NCBI GenBank assembly: GCA_019237945.1
Contig: JAFAOG010000158.1
Span: 1-35,250 of the forward strand
DNA length: 35,250 nt
Origin: Deltaproteobacteria bacterium
GTDB lineage: Bacteria; Myxococcota_A; Polyangia; Haliangiales; Haliangiaceae
Direction: 5' to 3'
Shown: positions 24,356 to 31,908 of the stretch, piece after piece
Numbering within the stretch: position 1 is the first letter of the stretch
Layout of the letters: each line of letters begins with the position of its first letter
The notes under the pieces: model-generated
The model's input: only the letters and a program-made list of their open reading frames with translations
What the model was told of the DNA's origin: nothing
Database searches by the model: none
Program-made: the position numbers and the translations under genes

Positions 24356-25354
24356 ATGAAAGAGCGCTTGATGCGCGCGGCCGTCCGCGCGGCCCTCGGC
24401 CAGGACTGGTTCGTCAACCTCGCCTCGCGCAAGCGCACCGGCGGCGCCGACGCGCAGCTCGACCGCCAGATCGCGGCAGCGATCGAGCTGGCGCGGATCG
24501 CAAAGATCCCGCGGCTCGAGGACATGGATCCGGTGCGCGGGCGCGCGTTCGCTGCGGAGGGCTTGTCTCCGTTCGATCCGGATCCGGTGCCGATGGCGCA
24601 GATCATCGACACCCAGGTCGGCAAGATCGCGGTGCGCGTTTACGTCCCCGAGGGCGCGGGACCCGACTGGTGCGTCTACTTCCACGGCGGCGGCGGCGTG
24701 ATCGGATCGATCGCGAGCAGCGATGCGGCAACCCGCTACCTCGCGGCGCGCTCGCGCGTGACGTTCGCGTCGGTGCAGTACCGGCTCGGCCCCGAGGAGC
24801 CTCACCCGGCTGCGATCGACGATGCGTTCGCCGCGTACGAGGGCATGCTGGCGCGCGTGCCGAGCGGAGCGCGCGTCGCGGTCGGCGGCGACAGCTTCGG
24901 CGGCTTCCTGTGCGCGTGGGTCGATCGGCGCGCGCGCGAGCGCGGCGTGCGGCAGCCCGATGTGCAGCTGCTGATCTATCCGGTCGTCGACCTGACGCTG
25001 ACGTCGCCGTCGCTCGATCGGCTCGCCGAGGGCTACTTGCTGACGAAGAAGCTCGTGCACTGGTTCCGCAGCCACTACCTGAAGCCGTTCGACGATCCGA
25101 AGGAGTGCTCGCCGTGGTTCTGGACCGACCTGCGCGGCTCGGCTCCTGCGATCGTCGCGACGGCCGGCTACGACCCGCTCGTCGACGAGGGCGACGCGTG
25201 GGCAGAGCGGCTCGAGGCGGCCGGCGTGCCGGTCCACCACCACCGCTACGCGTCGCTGATCCACGGGTTCATCTCGATGACGGGCGCCGTCACGGCGGCG
25301 CGCGAAGCGGTCGACGAAATCTGCGCCGATCTCGCGCAGATGTTACGCTCGTGA
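24356..25354 (+). CDS. Alpha/beta-hydrolase-3 esterase/lipase (HSL family)
   Basis: 332 residues. A hormone-sensitive-lipase-type carboxylesterase: the oxyanion-hole motif HGGGG begins at H110 (CVYFHGGGGVIGS), the nucleophile S180 is in GGDSFGG (Phe replaces the usual Ala), the acid is D273 (AGYDPLVDEGD) and the base is H303 (SLIHGFISM). All spacings fit family IV. The first 60 residues form the helical cap. It has no signal peptide, so is cytoplasmic. It is unusual in being only 12 bp behind a secreted protease gene. The next gene's GTG follows one base after this stop. Likely substrates are short to medium acyl esters, and the natural one is unknown. Confidence 0.93.
   Translation: MKERLMRAAVRAALGQDWFVNLASRKRTGGADAQLDRQIAAAIELARIAKIPRLEDMDPVRGRAFAAEGLSPFDPDPVPMAQIIDTQVGKIAVRVYVPEGAGPDWCVYFHGGGGVIGSIASSDAATRYLAARSRVTFASVQYRLGPEEPHPAAIDDAFAAYEGMLARVPSGARVAVGGDSFGGFLCAWVDRRARERGVRQPDVQLLIYPVVDLTLTSPSLDRLAEGYLLTKKLVHWFRSHYLKPFDDPKECSPWFWTDLRGSAPAIVATAGYDPLVDEGDAWAERLEAAGVPVHHHRYASLIHGFISMTGAVTAAREAVDEICADLAQMLRS
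25344..25349 (+). promoter_or_regulatory. -10 hexamer TACGCT for the pseudo-receiver gene
   Basis: Lies inside the last codons of the esterase gene and ends exactly 6 bases before GTG 25356, so the gene can be transcribed independently although it directly follows the esterase. Confidence 0.45.
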
Positions 25355-25355
25355 C

Positions 25356-26786
25356 GTGCGCGTACTCGTTGCGGTGGCAGACGTCGGGTCGGGCGTCCAG
25401 CTCGAGGAGGCGCTCAATCGCATCGGCTTCGACGCGAAGTGGGACGGCTCGCAAGCCGACGGGCCGCGCGGTGCGGGCTCCGAGCTCGTCGTCCTCGATG
25501 CGGACCACCTCGGCAAGCGGCTCGCGAGCGTCGCGAATGCGTGGCGCGATCATCCGAGCGTGCCCGGGCTCGTCGCGATCGGCACGTCGGCGGCGGCCCG
25601 CGAGCAGGCGCCGCACGCGCGGGTGACGTTGCTGTCGCCGAGCGCATCGCCGTCGACGATCACGAACGCGCTGCGCGAGGCCGCGAAGCTGCGGCTGGCC
25701 GCGGGCGTGCGGTGGCCCGTGATGCGCGCGGCGCTCAAGCTGCCGCCCGCCGACAACGAGCCCAGCGCGTGGCCGGCGACGCTGCTGCACGCGCGCAACG
25801 TCGAGATCGATATCCCGCGCAGCGCGCTGCGCTGGCACGCGATGCACTACGTCACCGCGACCGACGTGCTCGAGCAGGTGCGCGAGGAGCGGATCCTGAC
25901 GGTGCCCGAGCTCGAGACGATCGAGTTCGCCGACGGCACGCTGACCGTGCAGTCGCTCGTCAGCTGCGGCACGCTCGACCCGGCCCAGAACGCTCGCCTC
26001 GTGTGGGCCCTCGCCTCGCTCGGCGCGCTCGACCTGACGCCGGAGGTCCGCGATGTCGCGACGGCGCCCCGCCGCGCGCTCGCCGAGATCCGCGCGAACC
26101 TGCGCGCGCGCACGAAGAAGCTCGCGAGCTCGACGCACTACGACGTCCTCGAGATCACGCCGCTCGCCGAGTACCCTGACATCGAGAACGCGTACCAGCT
26201 CGTCGGCGCGCGCTACTCGCCGCAGGTGCTCGCCAAGGTCGATCTCGCGGAGCTCGAGGCGCTCACCGGCCCGATCTGGCAGCAGATCGAGGACGCGCGC
26301 TCGACGCTCGTCGACGATGCCGCGCGCGGCAAGTACGGCGACTGGATGCGCGCGAACAAGGCCGCGCTCGACACCGTGTGGGTCATCGATCCGAACGCGG
26401 CGAAGGCGGCCGCCGACGCATTCGTTCGCGGCCAGCGCACGCTCGGCGAAGGCGATGCGCATCGCGCGATGAGCGACCTCGCGATGGCGTGCCGGCACCA
26501 GCCCGGGCATCCCGAATACGAGGCGAACCTCGCGTGGGCGCGCTTCCGCGTGCAGGTCGCGGCGGGCAAGGATCAGCGCGAGGCCGCTGCGCGCGAGCGG
26601 ACCGTCGTCGAGGACGTGCTCGCCGGGCGCCGCCCGTGGCCGCGCGCGCTCGTCGCGTTGGCGCTGCTGTGCGCCGCCGGCGGCGATGCCGATGCCGCGC
26701 GGTGGCACCTGCGCACGGCGCTGATCGTCGATCCGCAGCTGCCGGCGGCGGTCGCGCTCGCGCAGCGTCTCGGGATGCGACGTTGA
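25356..26786 (+). CDS. Pseudo-receiver / J-domain-like / TPR-like signalling protein
   Basis: 476 residues from GTG 25356. Residues 1-110 have a receiver-like alternation (MRVLVAVADVGSG, SELVVLDADH, VPGLVAIGTS, VTLLSPSASPSTITNAL) but lack the acidic pair of the phosphorylation pocket, so this is probably a pseudo-receiver. Residues about 145-240 resemble the helical DUF4388/GSPII-type module (ALRWHAMHYVTATDVLEQV, GTLDPAQNARLVWAL). Residues 258-330 start THYDVLEI and read like a J-domain without the HPD motif. The C-terminal 130 residues have TPR-like helical pairs (AFVRGQRTLGEGDAHRAMSD, PEYEANLAWARFRV, ALLCAAGGDADAARWHLRTA). Such mosaics are common in myxobacteria and act as protein-interaction hubs. 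It lies 3 bp ahead of the sigma-54 activator, so the two probably work together. Confidence 0.8.
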   Translation: MRVLVAVADVGSGVQLEEALNRIGFDAKWDGSQADGPRGAGSELVVLDADHLGKRLASVANAWRDHPSVPGLVAIGTSAAAREQAPHARVTLLSPSASPSTITNALREAAKLRLAAGVRWPVMRAALKLPPADNEPSAWPATLLHARNVEIDIPRSALRWHAMHYVTATDVLEQVREERILTVPELETIEFADGTLTVQSLVSCGTLDPAQNARLVWALASLGALDLTPEVRDVATAPRRALAEIRANLRARTKKLASSTHYDVLEITPLAEYPDIENAYQLVGARYSPQVLAKVDLAELEALTGPIWQQIEDARSTLVDDAARGKYGDWMRANKAALDTVWVIDPNAAKAAADAFVRGQRTLGEGDAHRAMSDLAMACRHQPGHPEYEANLAWARFRVQVAAGKDQREAAARERTVVEDVLAGRRPWPRALVALALLCAAGGDADAARWHLRTALIVDPQLPAAVALAQRLGMRR

Positions 26787-26789
26787 TCC

Positions 26790-28250
26790 ATGATCGAAGA
26801 TCGGCTGCATAACGCCACGCGGCTCGAGGCGGAGCTCGTCGCGGTCGCGCTCGAGGAGACCGCTGCCGATCATGGTGCGCTGTTCGTGTGGGACAAGGAC
26901 GCGGGCGGCCTCGTGCTCGTGCACCATGTCGTCGGCGGCGTCACGGTGACGCTGCCGCGCGTCGTCAAGCACGGCGAGAAGGCCGGCATCGCGCTGCACG
27001 TCTACGATACCGACGAGCCGTATCTCTCGGCGGACACCTCGCGCGATCCGCTCTACACGCGCTACCTCACCGACGTCGGCTGCATCGCGGCCGCGCCGAT
27101 TCGCTACCAGCGCCGGCCGATCGGCGTGTTGACCGTCTCGACGCGCGAGCCGCGCGGGCTGACGCAGAAGGACCTCGCCGCGATCGCCGCGATCGCCGAC
27201 GTCGCCGCGCCGCTGTTGCGCCGCGTCCAGGTCGACAAGCTGTCGCGCGCCGCGACCGGCCGCCCGCTGATGATCAAGGGCCTGTCGAGCGGGTGGCGGG
27301 AGGTCGAGCGCAAGCTGGAGCTCGCCGCGCCGACGAACGCGCCGATCCTGATTCGCGGCGAGAGCGGCACCGGCAAGGACCTCGTCGCGCGCGCGATCCA
27401 CTGGAACAGCCGCCGCGCCGAGCGCCCGTACGTCGTCGTCAACTGCGCCGCGATCCCCGAGACGCTGCTCGAGTCGATCCTGTTCGGTCACGTCAAGGGC
27501 GCGTTCACCGGCGCCGCATTTCACAAGGTCGGCGAGTTCCAGAAGGCGAACGGCGGCACGCTGTTCCTCGACGAGGTCGGCGAGCTGCCCGTGATGCTGC
27601 AAGCCAAGGTGCTGCGCGCCGTCGAGCAAGGCGAGGTCCAGCCGCTCGGCAGCAACGAGCCGCCGGATCGCGTCGACGTGCGCCTGATCTGCGCGACGAA
27701 CCGCGACCTCGAGGCGATGGCGAAGACCGGCGCGTTCCGCGACGACCTGTTCTACCGGCTCAGCGTGATGACGCTCGAGCTGCCGCCGCTGCGCAGCTAC
27801 AAGGACAACCTCGAGGTGCTCGCGAACGTCTTCCTCGAGCAGTCATCCGCCGCACACAACAAGCCGGCACCTCGCCTCGGCCCCGAGGTACTCGCGCGCC
27901 TCGCCGCATACGACTTCCCCGGTAACGTGCGCGAGCTCAAGAACACGATCGAGCACGCGGTGATCCTGTGCACGGGCGGCGACCTCCGCATCGAGGACCT
28001 GCCGAAGCCGCTGCAGGACCTCGCGCCGCAGAGAAAGCGTGCGCGCACCGAGCCCGCGATCCCGACGCTCGACGAGGCCCGCGAACGCTGGCTCGCCCCG
28101 CTCGAGCGCCAGTACCTGACCGAGCTGCTCGGCAAGCACGGCGGCAACGTCAAGGCAGCCGCGCGCGCCGCCGGGATCAACACCGTCACGCTTTACCGGC
28201 TGCTCAAGCGGCGCGGCCTGCACATGGGCCGCACCGTCAAGCAGGGATAG
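26790..28250 (+). CDS. GAF-domain sigma-54-dependent transcriptional activator
   Basis: 486 residues. An N-terminal GAF domain (about 12-150; HGALFVWDKDAGGLVL, VGCIAAAPIRYQRRPIGVLT) senses a small ligand. The AAA+ domain (about 165-400) has Walker A GESGTGKD (190-197), GAFTGA (237-242), which contacts sigma-54, Walker B GGTLFLDEVGE, and arginine-finger blocks (FRDDLFYRLSV). The C-terminal Fis-type HTH is at about 440-480 (GGNVKAAARAAGINTVTLYRLLKRRG). All motifs are intact. It starts with ATG 26790, 3 bases after the upstream stop, so is probably co-translated with the pseudo-receiver protein. Its targets are unknown, and no -24/-12 promoter (GG-N10-GC) convinced me in the flanks. Confidence 0.95.
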   Translation: MIEDRLHNATRLEAELVAVALEETAADHGALFVWDKDAGGLVLVHHVVGGVTVTLPRVVKHGEKAGIALHVYDTDEPYLSADTSRDPLYTRYLTDVGCIAAAPIRYQRRPIGVLTVSTREPRGLTQKDLAAIAAIADVAAPLLRRVQVDKLSRAATGRPLMIKGLSSGWREVERKLELAAPTNAPILIRGESGTGKDLVARAIHWNSRRAERPYVVVNCAAIPETLLESILFGHVKGAFTGAAFHKVGEFQKANGGTLFLDEVGELPVMLQAKVLRAVEQGEVQPLGSNEPPDRVDVRLICATNRDLEAMAKTGAFRDDLFYRLSVMTLELPPLRSYKDNLEVLANVFLEQSSAAHNKPAPRLGPEVLARLAAYDFPGNVRELKNTIEHAVILCTGGDLRIEDLPKPLQDLAPQRKRARTEPAIPTLDEARERWLAPLERQYLTELLGKHGGNVKAAARAAGINTVTLYRLLKRRGLHMGRTVKQG

Positions 28251-28471
28251 CCGCGCGGCAGACCAGAACCAGATAACGCGAAGGACACGAAGCCCGCGAA
28301 GGTCAGAGCGAAGGGAAGAACCAAGACGGGGTTCGAGCGCCCTGCATCGCGGTTCGAAAGCACGCGAAGACACGTGACACAACGCGAAACGTTGACCCGT
28401 GTCGACGAGTCTGTCGCCACAAGACTTCGCGTTTTCGCGTTTTCGCGCCAATCTGGGTCCGGGCCGCGTGG
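28251..28471. repeat. Convergent-gene spacer with GCGAAG repeats and inverted ends
   Basis: The 221-bp gap between the convergent sigma-54 activator and AlkZ-like genes holds no gene. It begins with three roughly 9-bp units (acgcgaagg, acacgaagc, ccgcgaagg at 28276-28302) and ends with their complement (cttcgcgttttcgcgttttcgcg, about 28425-28447). The strict inverted pair is AACGCGAAG (28275-28283) with CTTCGCGTT (28425-28433). CGCGTTTT is also repeated in tandem at the right end, and TTCGA occurs twice in the middle. The plan parallels the spacer at 21811-21958. Likely a dispersed repeat or bidirectional terminator. Confidence 0.7.
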
Positions 28472-29518
28472 TCAGCCAACGCGAAACGATGCGACCTCGC
28501 GGCCGACGAACGCCGCGAAGCGTACGGCCGCTTCCTCGACGAGCGCTTGCTCGCGCGGTGCGAGCTTACGCCACGGCGTCACGTGGATCTTCAGGGCGCC
28601 GGTCGTCGTGCGCGTCCACGTGCCGACGATCTCGCCCGCGACCTCGACCATCGTACCGAGCATCGACTTCGTCAGAAACGCCGCCTCGTGCGCCGGGGCG
28701 ACGCCGGCGAGATCGCGCGCCGCGTAGCTGACGAGGTACTCGTCGTACATCGGCAGCAGCCGTGCGCCCGCCGGCTTCGCCTTCGTCGTCGCGGCGCCGC
28801 GGATGTGGCCGGTCGCGTCGGCGTGCAGGCCGGCCTCGCCGATCGCGAGCTTGGCGTCGGCGGTCGTCAGCGTCGACCACCACACGAAGTCGCGCACCGT
28901 TGCCGGGCCGCGCGTCGTGAAGTAGCGCGTCGCGAGATCGGCGAGCGCCTCCGTGCGCGGCCGCGGCTTCTGCGCCGGCGCGCGGTCGTCGAGCAGCATG
29001 AACGTGATGTCCTTGCCGCGGCGCGGCCCGCTGCAGAGGAGGCTCGTGACCTCGCCGTGCATCAGGATGTGCGGCAGGCGCTGGCCTTCCGGCGAGATCT
29101 TCGCGCGCGTCAGCACGGCGCCGAGCTCGGCGCGCGTCTTCGCGTGGCCACCCTCGAGAGCGCGGGCGATCAGGTCGAGCGCCTTGGCGAGCGTCTTCGG
29201 ATCGAGGCCGAGCCGGCCGTGGCGCGGACCGGTGCGCACGAGCGTGCGCGGCAGCAGCAGGGCGAGCAGCCAGCGGACGTCGGCGGGCGCGACGAAGTGA
29301 TGCGTGCCGCGCATCGGGTGCGTGCGCAGGATCGCGCCGCCGGCGAATGCCTTCTCGATCGCGGCATCGCTGGCCCCGCTGCGCAGCGCGAGCGCCCACT
29401 TCGCCCAGCCGAATTCCTGCGCCTGGATCGCGACCATCGCCGAAACGACAGCGGCCGGCGACGAGGCCGGCCGGGTCAACAGCTGATTCGCGAGGCGTTC
29501 GCCGCGAAGGGACTCCAC
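28472..29518 (-). CDS. AlkZ/YcaQ-like winged-helix DNA glycosylase family protein
   Basis: 348 residues of the HTH_42/COG3214 type, whose characterised members (Streptomyces AlkZ, E. coli YcaQ) are monofunctional DNA glycosylases for interstrand crosslinks or bulky N-alkyl adducts. The catalytic QxQ motif is present as Q32-A-Q34 (MVAIQAQEFGWAKWAL). Downstream are RTHPMRGTHHFVAPADVRWL, ATRYFTTRGPATVRDFVWWS and LLPMYDEYLVSYAARDLAG, the usual family blocks, and a C-terminal beta barrel-like end (GEIVGTWTRT). The start is GTG 29516-29518, with TACTAA (29524-29529) about 5 bases upstream. Convergent with the sigma-54 activator. Which adduct it removes is unknown. Confidence 0.87.
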   Translation of the reverse strand: MESLRGERLANQLLTRPASSPAAVVSAMVAIQAQEFGWAKWALALRSGASDAAIEKAFAGGAILRTHPMRGTHHFVAPADVRWLLALLLPRTLVRTGPRHGRLGLDPKTLAKALDLIARALEGGHAKTRAELGAVLTRAKISPEGQRLPHILMHGEVTSLLCSGPRRGKDITFMLLDDRAPAQKPRPRTEALADLATRYFTTRGPATVRDFVWWSTLTTADAKLAIGEAGLHADATGHIRGAATTKAKPAGARLLPMYDEYLVSYAARDLAGVAPAHEAAFLTKSMLGTMVEVAGEIVGTWTRTTTGALKIHVTPWRKLAPREQALVEEAAVRFAAFVGREVASFRVG

Positions 29519-29523
29519 GCCCC

Positions 29524-29529
29524 TTAGTA
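29524..29529 (-). promoter_or_regulatory. Candidate -10 for the AlkZ-like gene
   Basis: Minus-strand TACTAA, 5 bases before the GTG, in the 13-bp gap after the YegP-repeat lipoprotein gene. Weaker than others because the sixth base is A. Confidence 0.35.
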
Positions 29530-29531
29530 CA

Positions 29532-30296
29532 TCAGATCAGGTCCATGCCGCGGAGCAGCGTCTGGACCGCGGCGATGCCGGTCTGCGCCGACTCGCGCGT
29601 CGTGTACATCTGGCTGACGCCGACGACCTGACCGTTCTCGGCCGTCAGCGTGAAGTAGAAGCGACCGTCGGTCGACGTCTTCACCGTGAAGTTCGTCGCG
29701 ATCTGTGCCGCGTCCTGCACCGCGAACGCGCCGTTCCACGCCGCCGCCTCGGTCGTGTACGACTCCGACGCCAGCACGACCTCGCCGTTCTTCGCGAACA
29801 GGTTCCAGTGGAACGTGCCGCCCGCGCCGACCTCGACCTGCACGCGCGCGCCGGTCTGGTTCGCCTGCACCTGGTCGAGGTAGCTCGTCACCGCGCGCAC
29901 GCAGGCGCCGATCGCACGCGTCGCGCTCGACTTCGTCGAGTACGTCTCGGTGAACCCGATGATCTCGTTGTTTGCAGCGACGAGATGCAGCAGGTAACCG
30001 TGAGCCGCGGGCGCGACTTGATAGCTCGCCGGGTCCACGCCGTTGTTCAGCGTCGAGAGCACCCCGTTTAGAGCGGCGGTGCGCGACGCGTAGGCCTCCG
30101 ACGCGAGCAAGATCCTCTTGTTGCCCGCGACGACGTGGAAGTGCCAGCCGTCCGTCGACTGCCAGAGATCGATCGAGCCAGGCAGGCTCGACTCCCCGTC
30201 GATCGAGGCGGTCGAATCATCGCTTCCCGACATGCAGCCGGTGAGCGTGGCGGTGGCAAGGGCGAGAGCAGTGACGAGCGAGTGGAGGCGACGCAT
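29532..30296 (-). CDS. Lipoprotein with four YegP (DUF1508) repeats
   Basis: 254 residues. The signal peptide MRRLHSLVTALALATATLTGC has lipobox LTGC (C21). Four YegP-like modules follow, each a beta-hairpin pair then a helix: near 46-90 (WHFHVVAGNKRILLASEAY, ASRTAALNGVLSTL), 95-135 (GYLLHLVAANNEIIGFTETY), 155-200 (FHWNLFAKNGEVVLASESYT) and 208-250 (FYFTLTAENGQVVGVSQMYT). YegP domains are usually paired in small cytoplasmic proteins, so four in tandem on a lipoprotein is unusual. No catalytic residues are visible, which suggests a binding or structural role at the envelope. The ATG at 30294-30296 is preceded 12 bases earlier by a TAATAG hexamer. A perfect inverted repeat lies further upstream at 30378-30395. 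Confidence 0.88.
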   Translation of the reverse strand: MRRLHSLVTALALATATLTGCMSGSDDSTASIDGESSLPGSIDLWQSTDGWHFHVVAGNKRILLASEAYASRTAALNGVLSTLNNGVDPASYQVAPAAHGYLLHLVAANNEIIGFTETYSTKSSATRAIGACVRAVTSYLDQVQANQTGARVQVEVGAGGTFHWNLFAKNGEVVLASESYTTEAAAWNGAFAVQDAAQIATNFTVKTSTDGRFYFTLTAENGQVVGVSQMYTTRESAQTGIAAVQTLLRGMDLI

Positions 30297-30377
30297 GATG
30301 GTCGCGCCCTATTACAAGAGGTGGACCAATGTAGGTGCAGGTAACCAGCTGGAATCACGCACGGCCGATCCCTTGGT

Positions 30378-30395
30378 AGTTGCATCTGTGCAACT
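30378..30395. promoter_or_regulatory. Inverted repeat AGTTGCA-tctg-TGCAACT
   Basis: A perfect 7-bp inverted repeat in the 116-bp gap between the Lol-type permease stop and the YegP lipoprotein start (both minus strand). A third half-site (TTGCA at 30400-30404) follows. It has no U-run, so it could be an operator for the lipoprotein gene or the stem of a terminator after the permease gene. Confidence 0.5.
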
Positions 30396-30412
30396 TTCGT
30401 TGCACCAGAGCA

Positions 30413-31900
30413 TCAATCGTAGCGAAGACCTTCAACCGGCGTCAGCGCGGCGGCGGCTTGCGCAGGGGCCCATGTCGCGCCCAGGCTGATCGCCATCGTG
30501 ATGCCGGCGACCGCGAGCACCTCGACCGGGCGCACGTCGATCGGCAAACGATCGATCAGATAGACCTTCGGATCGAGGTGGTAGCCGTACCGCTGCACGA
30601 CGTAGCAGGTGACCAGACCGATCGCGACGCCGAGCAGCGTGCCCACCCCGCCGATCGCGAAGCCAAGGAACTGAAAGACGCGCGCGGTTGAAGTGGAATC
30701 CGATCCCATCGACTTGAGGATCGCGATCTCGCGCGTCTTGTCGGTGACCATCATCGTCAGCGCCGAGATCATGTTCACGGCCGCGACCAGGATGATCAGC
30801 GTCAGGATGATCACGAGCGCGAGCTTCTGGAGGTTCAGCGCGGTGAACAGGTTGTGGTTGAGCTCGTACCAGTCCTGGACCTGGAACGGCGGGCCGCCGA
30901 GCGCGTGCTCGAGCTTCTCGGCGATCTCCTCCGCGCGATCGACATCGCGGACCTTCATCTCGACGCCCATCACCTGATCGCCGCGGCCGTCGAGGTCCTG
31001 GCTGTCGCGCAGCGACGTGTACATCAGGCGGCGGTCGTACTCGTCGAAGCCGCTGTAGAAGATGCCGGCGATCCGGAACTTCTTCGTGCGCGGTGCGCTC
31101 GCACTCGCCCGCCAGCTGTCCCAGTCGATGTTCGACAGCGGCACGACGACGGTGACCTCGTCGCCCATCTTGGCCTTGAGCTTGTGCGCGAGCTCCTTGC
31201 CCATGATGATCGGCGGCAGCTCGCCGGGCCCCGGATCCTGTTCGAGCGCCGAGACCTTGCCTTCAATCATGTGCTGGTCGAGGTCGAGCACGCCGCTGAC
31301 GAGCTGCGGATCGACGCCCTTGATCGCGACGCCCGAGAGCTCGCCCTTGCCGCGCGTCACCAGCATCTCGTTGAAGTTGAACGGCTGGACCGCCAGCACG
31401 TCGGGATCGATCGCCTTCGCCGTCTTCATGACGTCGCGGTACTCGGCGAACGTCGACTGCGACTTCATCACGATCACGTGCGCGTTGACGCCGAGCACCT
31501 TGTCGCGGAACTGCTGCTGGAACCCGGTCGTCACCGCGAGCACGATCGTCAACGCCGCGACGCCGAGCGCGACGCCGAGCACCGAGACGCTCGTGAACAC
31601 GGTGAACACGCTGAGCAGCAGGAACACGGCCGCCGAGATCAGCCCGATCAGCAGCGCCGCCACGCCGTACGGCGACCCGCCCTTCTGGATCAGCAGGTCG
31701 AGCCCGCCCGCGATGCAGATCACGAACGACCCGATCGCGAACTTGATCATCATCGAGTCGCGCTTGCCGCCGTAGAGGTAGCGCGTCGCGATCCGCCGCT
31801 CGAACTTGCGGCGATGCACCTCGTACGCGATCCAAACCGCGACCCCGACGCCGAGCGCCTGAGCGAGATACGGGAGCAGTGTTGCCAGCCAGTCAGGCAC
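30413..31900 (-). CDS. LolC/LolE-family ABC transporter permease with extra N-terminal helices
   Basis: 495 residues. LolC/E proteins work with the ATPase LolD to release lipoproteins from the inner membrane to LolA. The family opening FERRIATRYLYGGKR lies at 33-47. The expected TM1 block (VSVLGVALGVAALTIVLAVT, about 105-124) is followed by FQQQFRDKVLGVNAHVIVMK. A periplasmic domain spans about 127-365, and three more helices sit at about 368-392, 415-440 and 462-482 with MVTDKTREIAILKSMG, the coupling region. Two additional hydrophobic helices (52-71 and 78-100) are inserted between the family opening and TM1, and another precedes it (7-27). No lolD lies next to it. It follows the 219-residue exported protein by 8 bp, so the two form an operon. 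Confidence 0.87.
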   Translation of the reverse strand: MPDWLATLLPYLAQALGVGVAVWIAYEVHRRKFERRIATRYLYGGKRDSMMIKFAIGSFVICIAGGLDLLIQKGGSPYGVAALLIGLISAAVFLLLSVFTVFTSVSVLGVALGVAALTIVLAVTTGFQQQFRDKVLGVNAHVIVMKSQSTFAEYRDVMKTAKAIDPDVLAVQPFNFNEMLVTRGKGELSGVAIKGVDPQLVSGVLDLDQHMIEGKVSALEQDPGPGELPPIIMGKELAHKLKAKMGDEVTVVVPLSNIDWDSWRASASAPRTKKFRIAGIFYSGFDEYDRRLMYTSLRDSQDLDGRGDQVMGVEMKVRDVDRAEEIAEKLEHALGGPPFQVQDWYELNHNLFTALNLQKLALVIILTLIILVAAVNMISALTMMVTDKTREIAILKSMGSDSTSTARVFQFLGFAIGGVGTLLGVAIGLVTCYVVQRYGYHLDPKVYLIDRLPIDVRPVEVLAVAGITMAISLGATWAPAQAAAALTPVEGLRYD

Positions 31901-31908
31901 GAGCGACC

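Noticed and set aside
22877-25264. Upstream continuation of the fabI frame to about 1100 codons
   Set aside because: It is antisense to the MYXO-CTERM and esterase genes, compositionally arginine/alanine/aspartate-rich, and FabI has a complete N-terminus at 22864.
25290-27629. Minus-strand frame of nearly 780 codons
   Set aside because: Antisense of the pseudo-receiver and sigma-54 activator genes, both of which carry clear motifs. No domain is seen in the antisense product.
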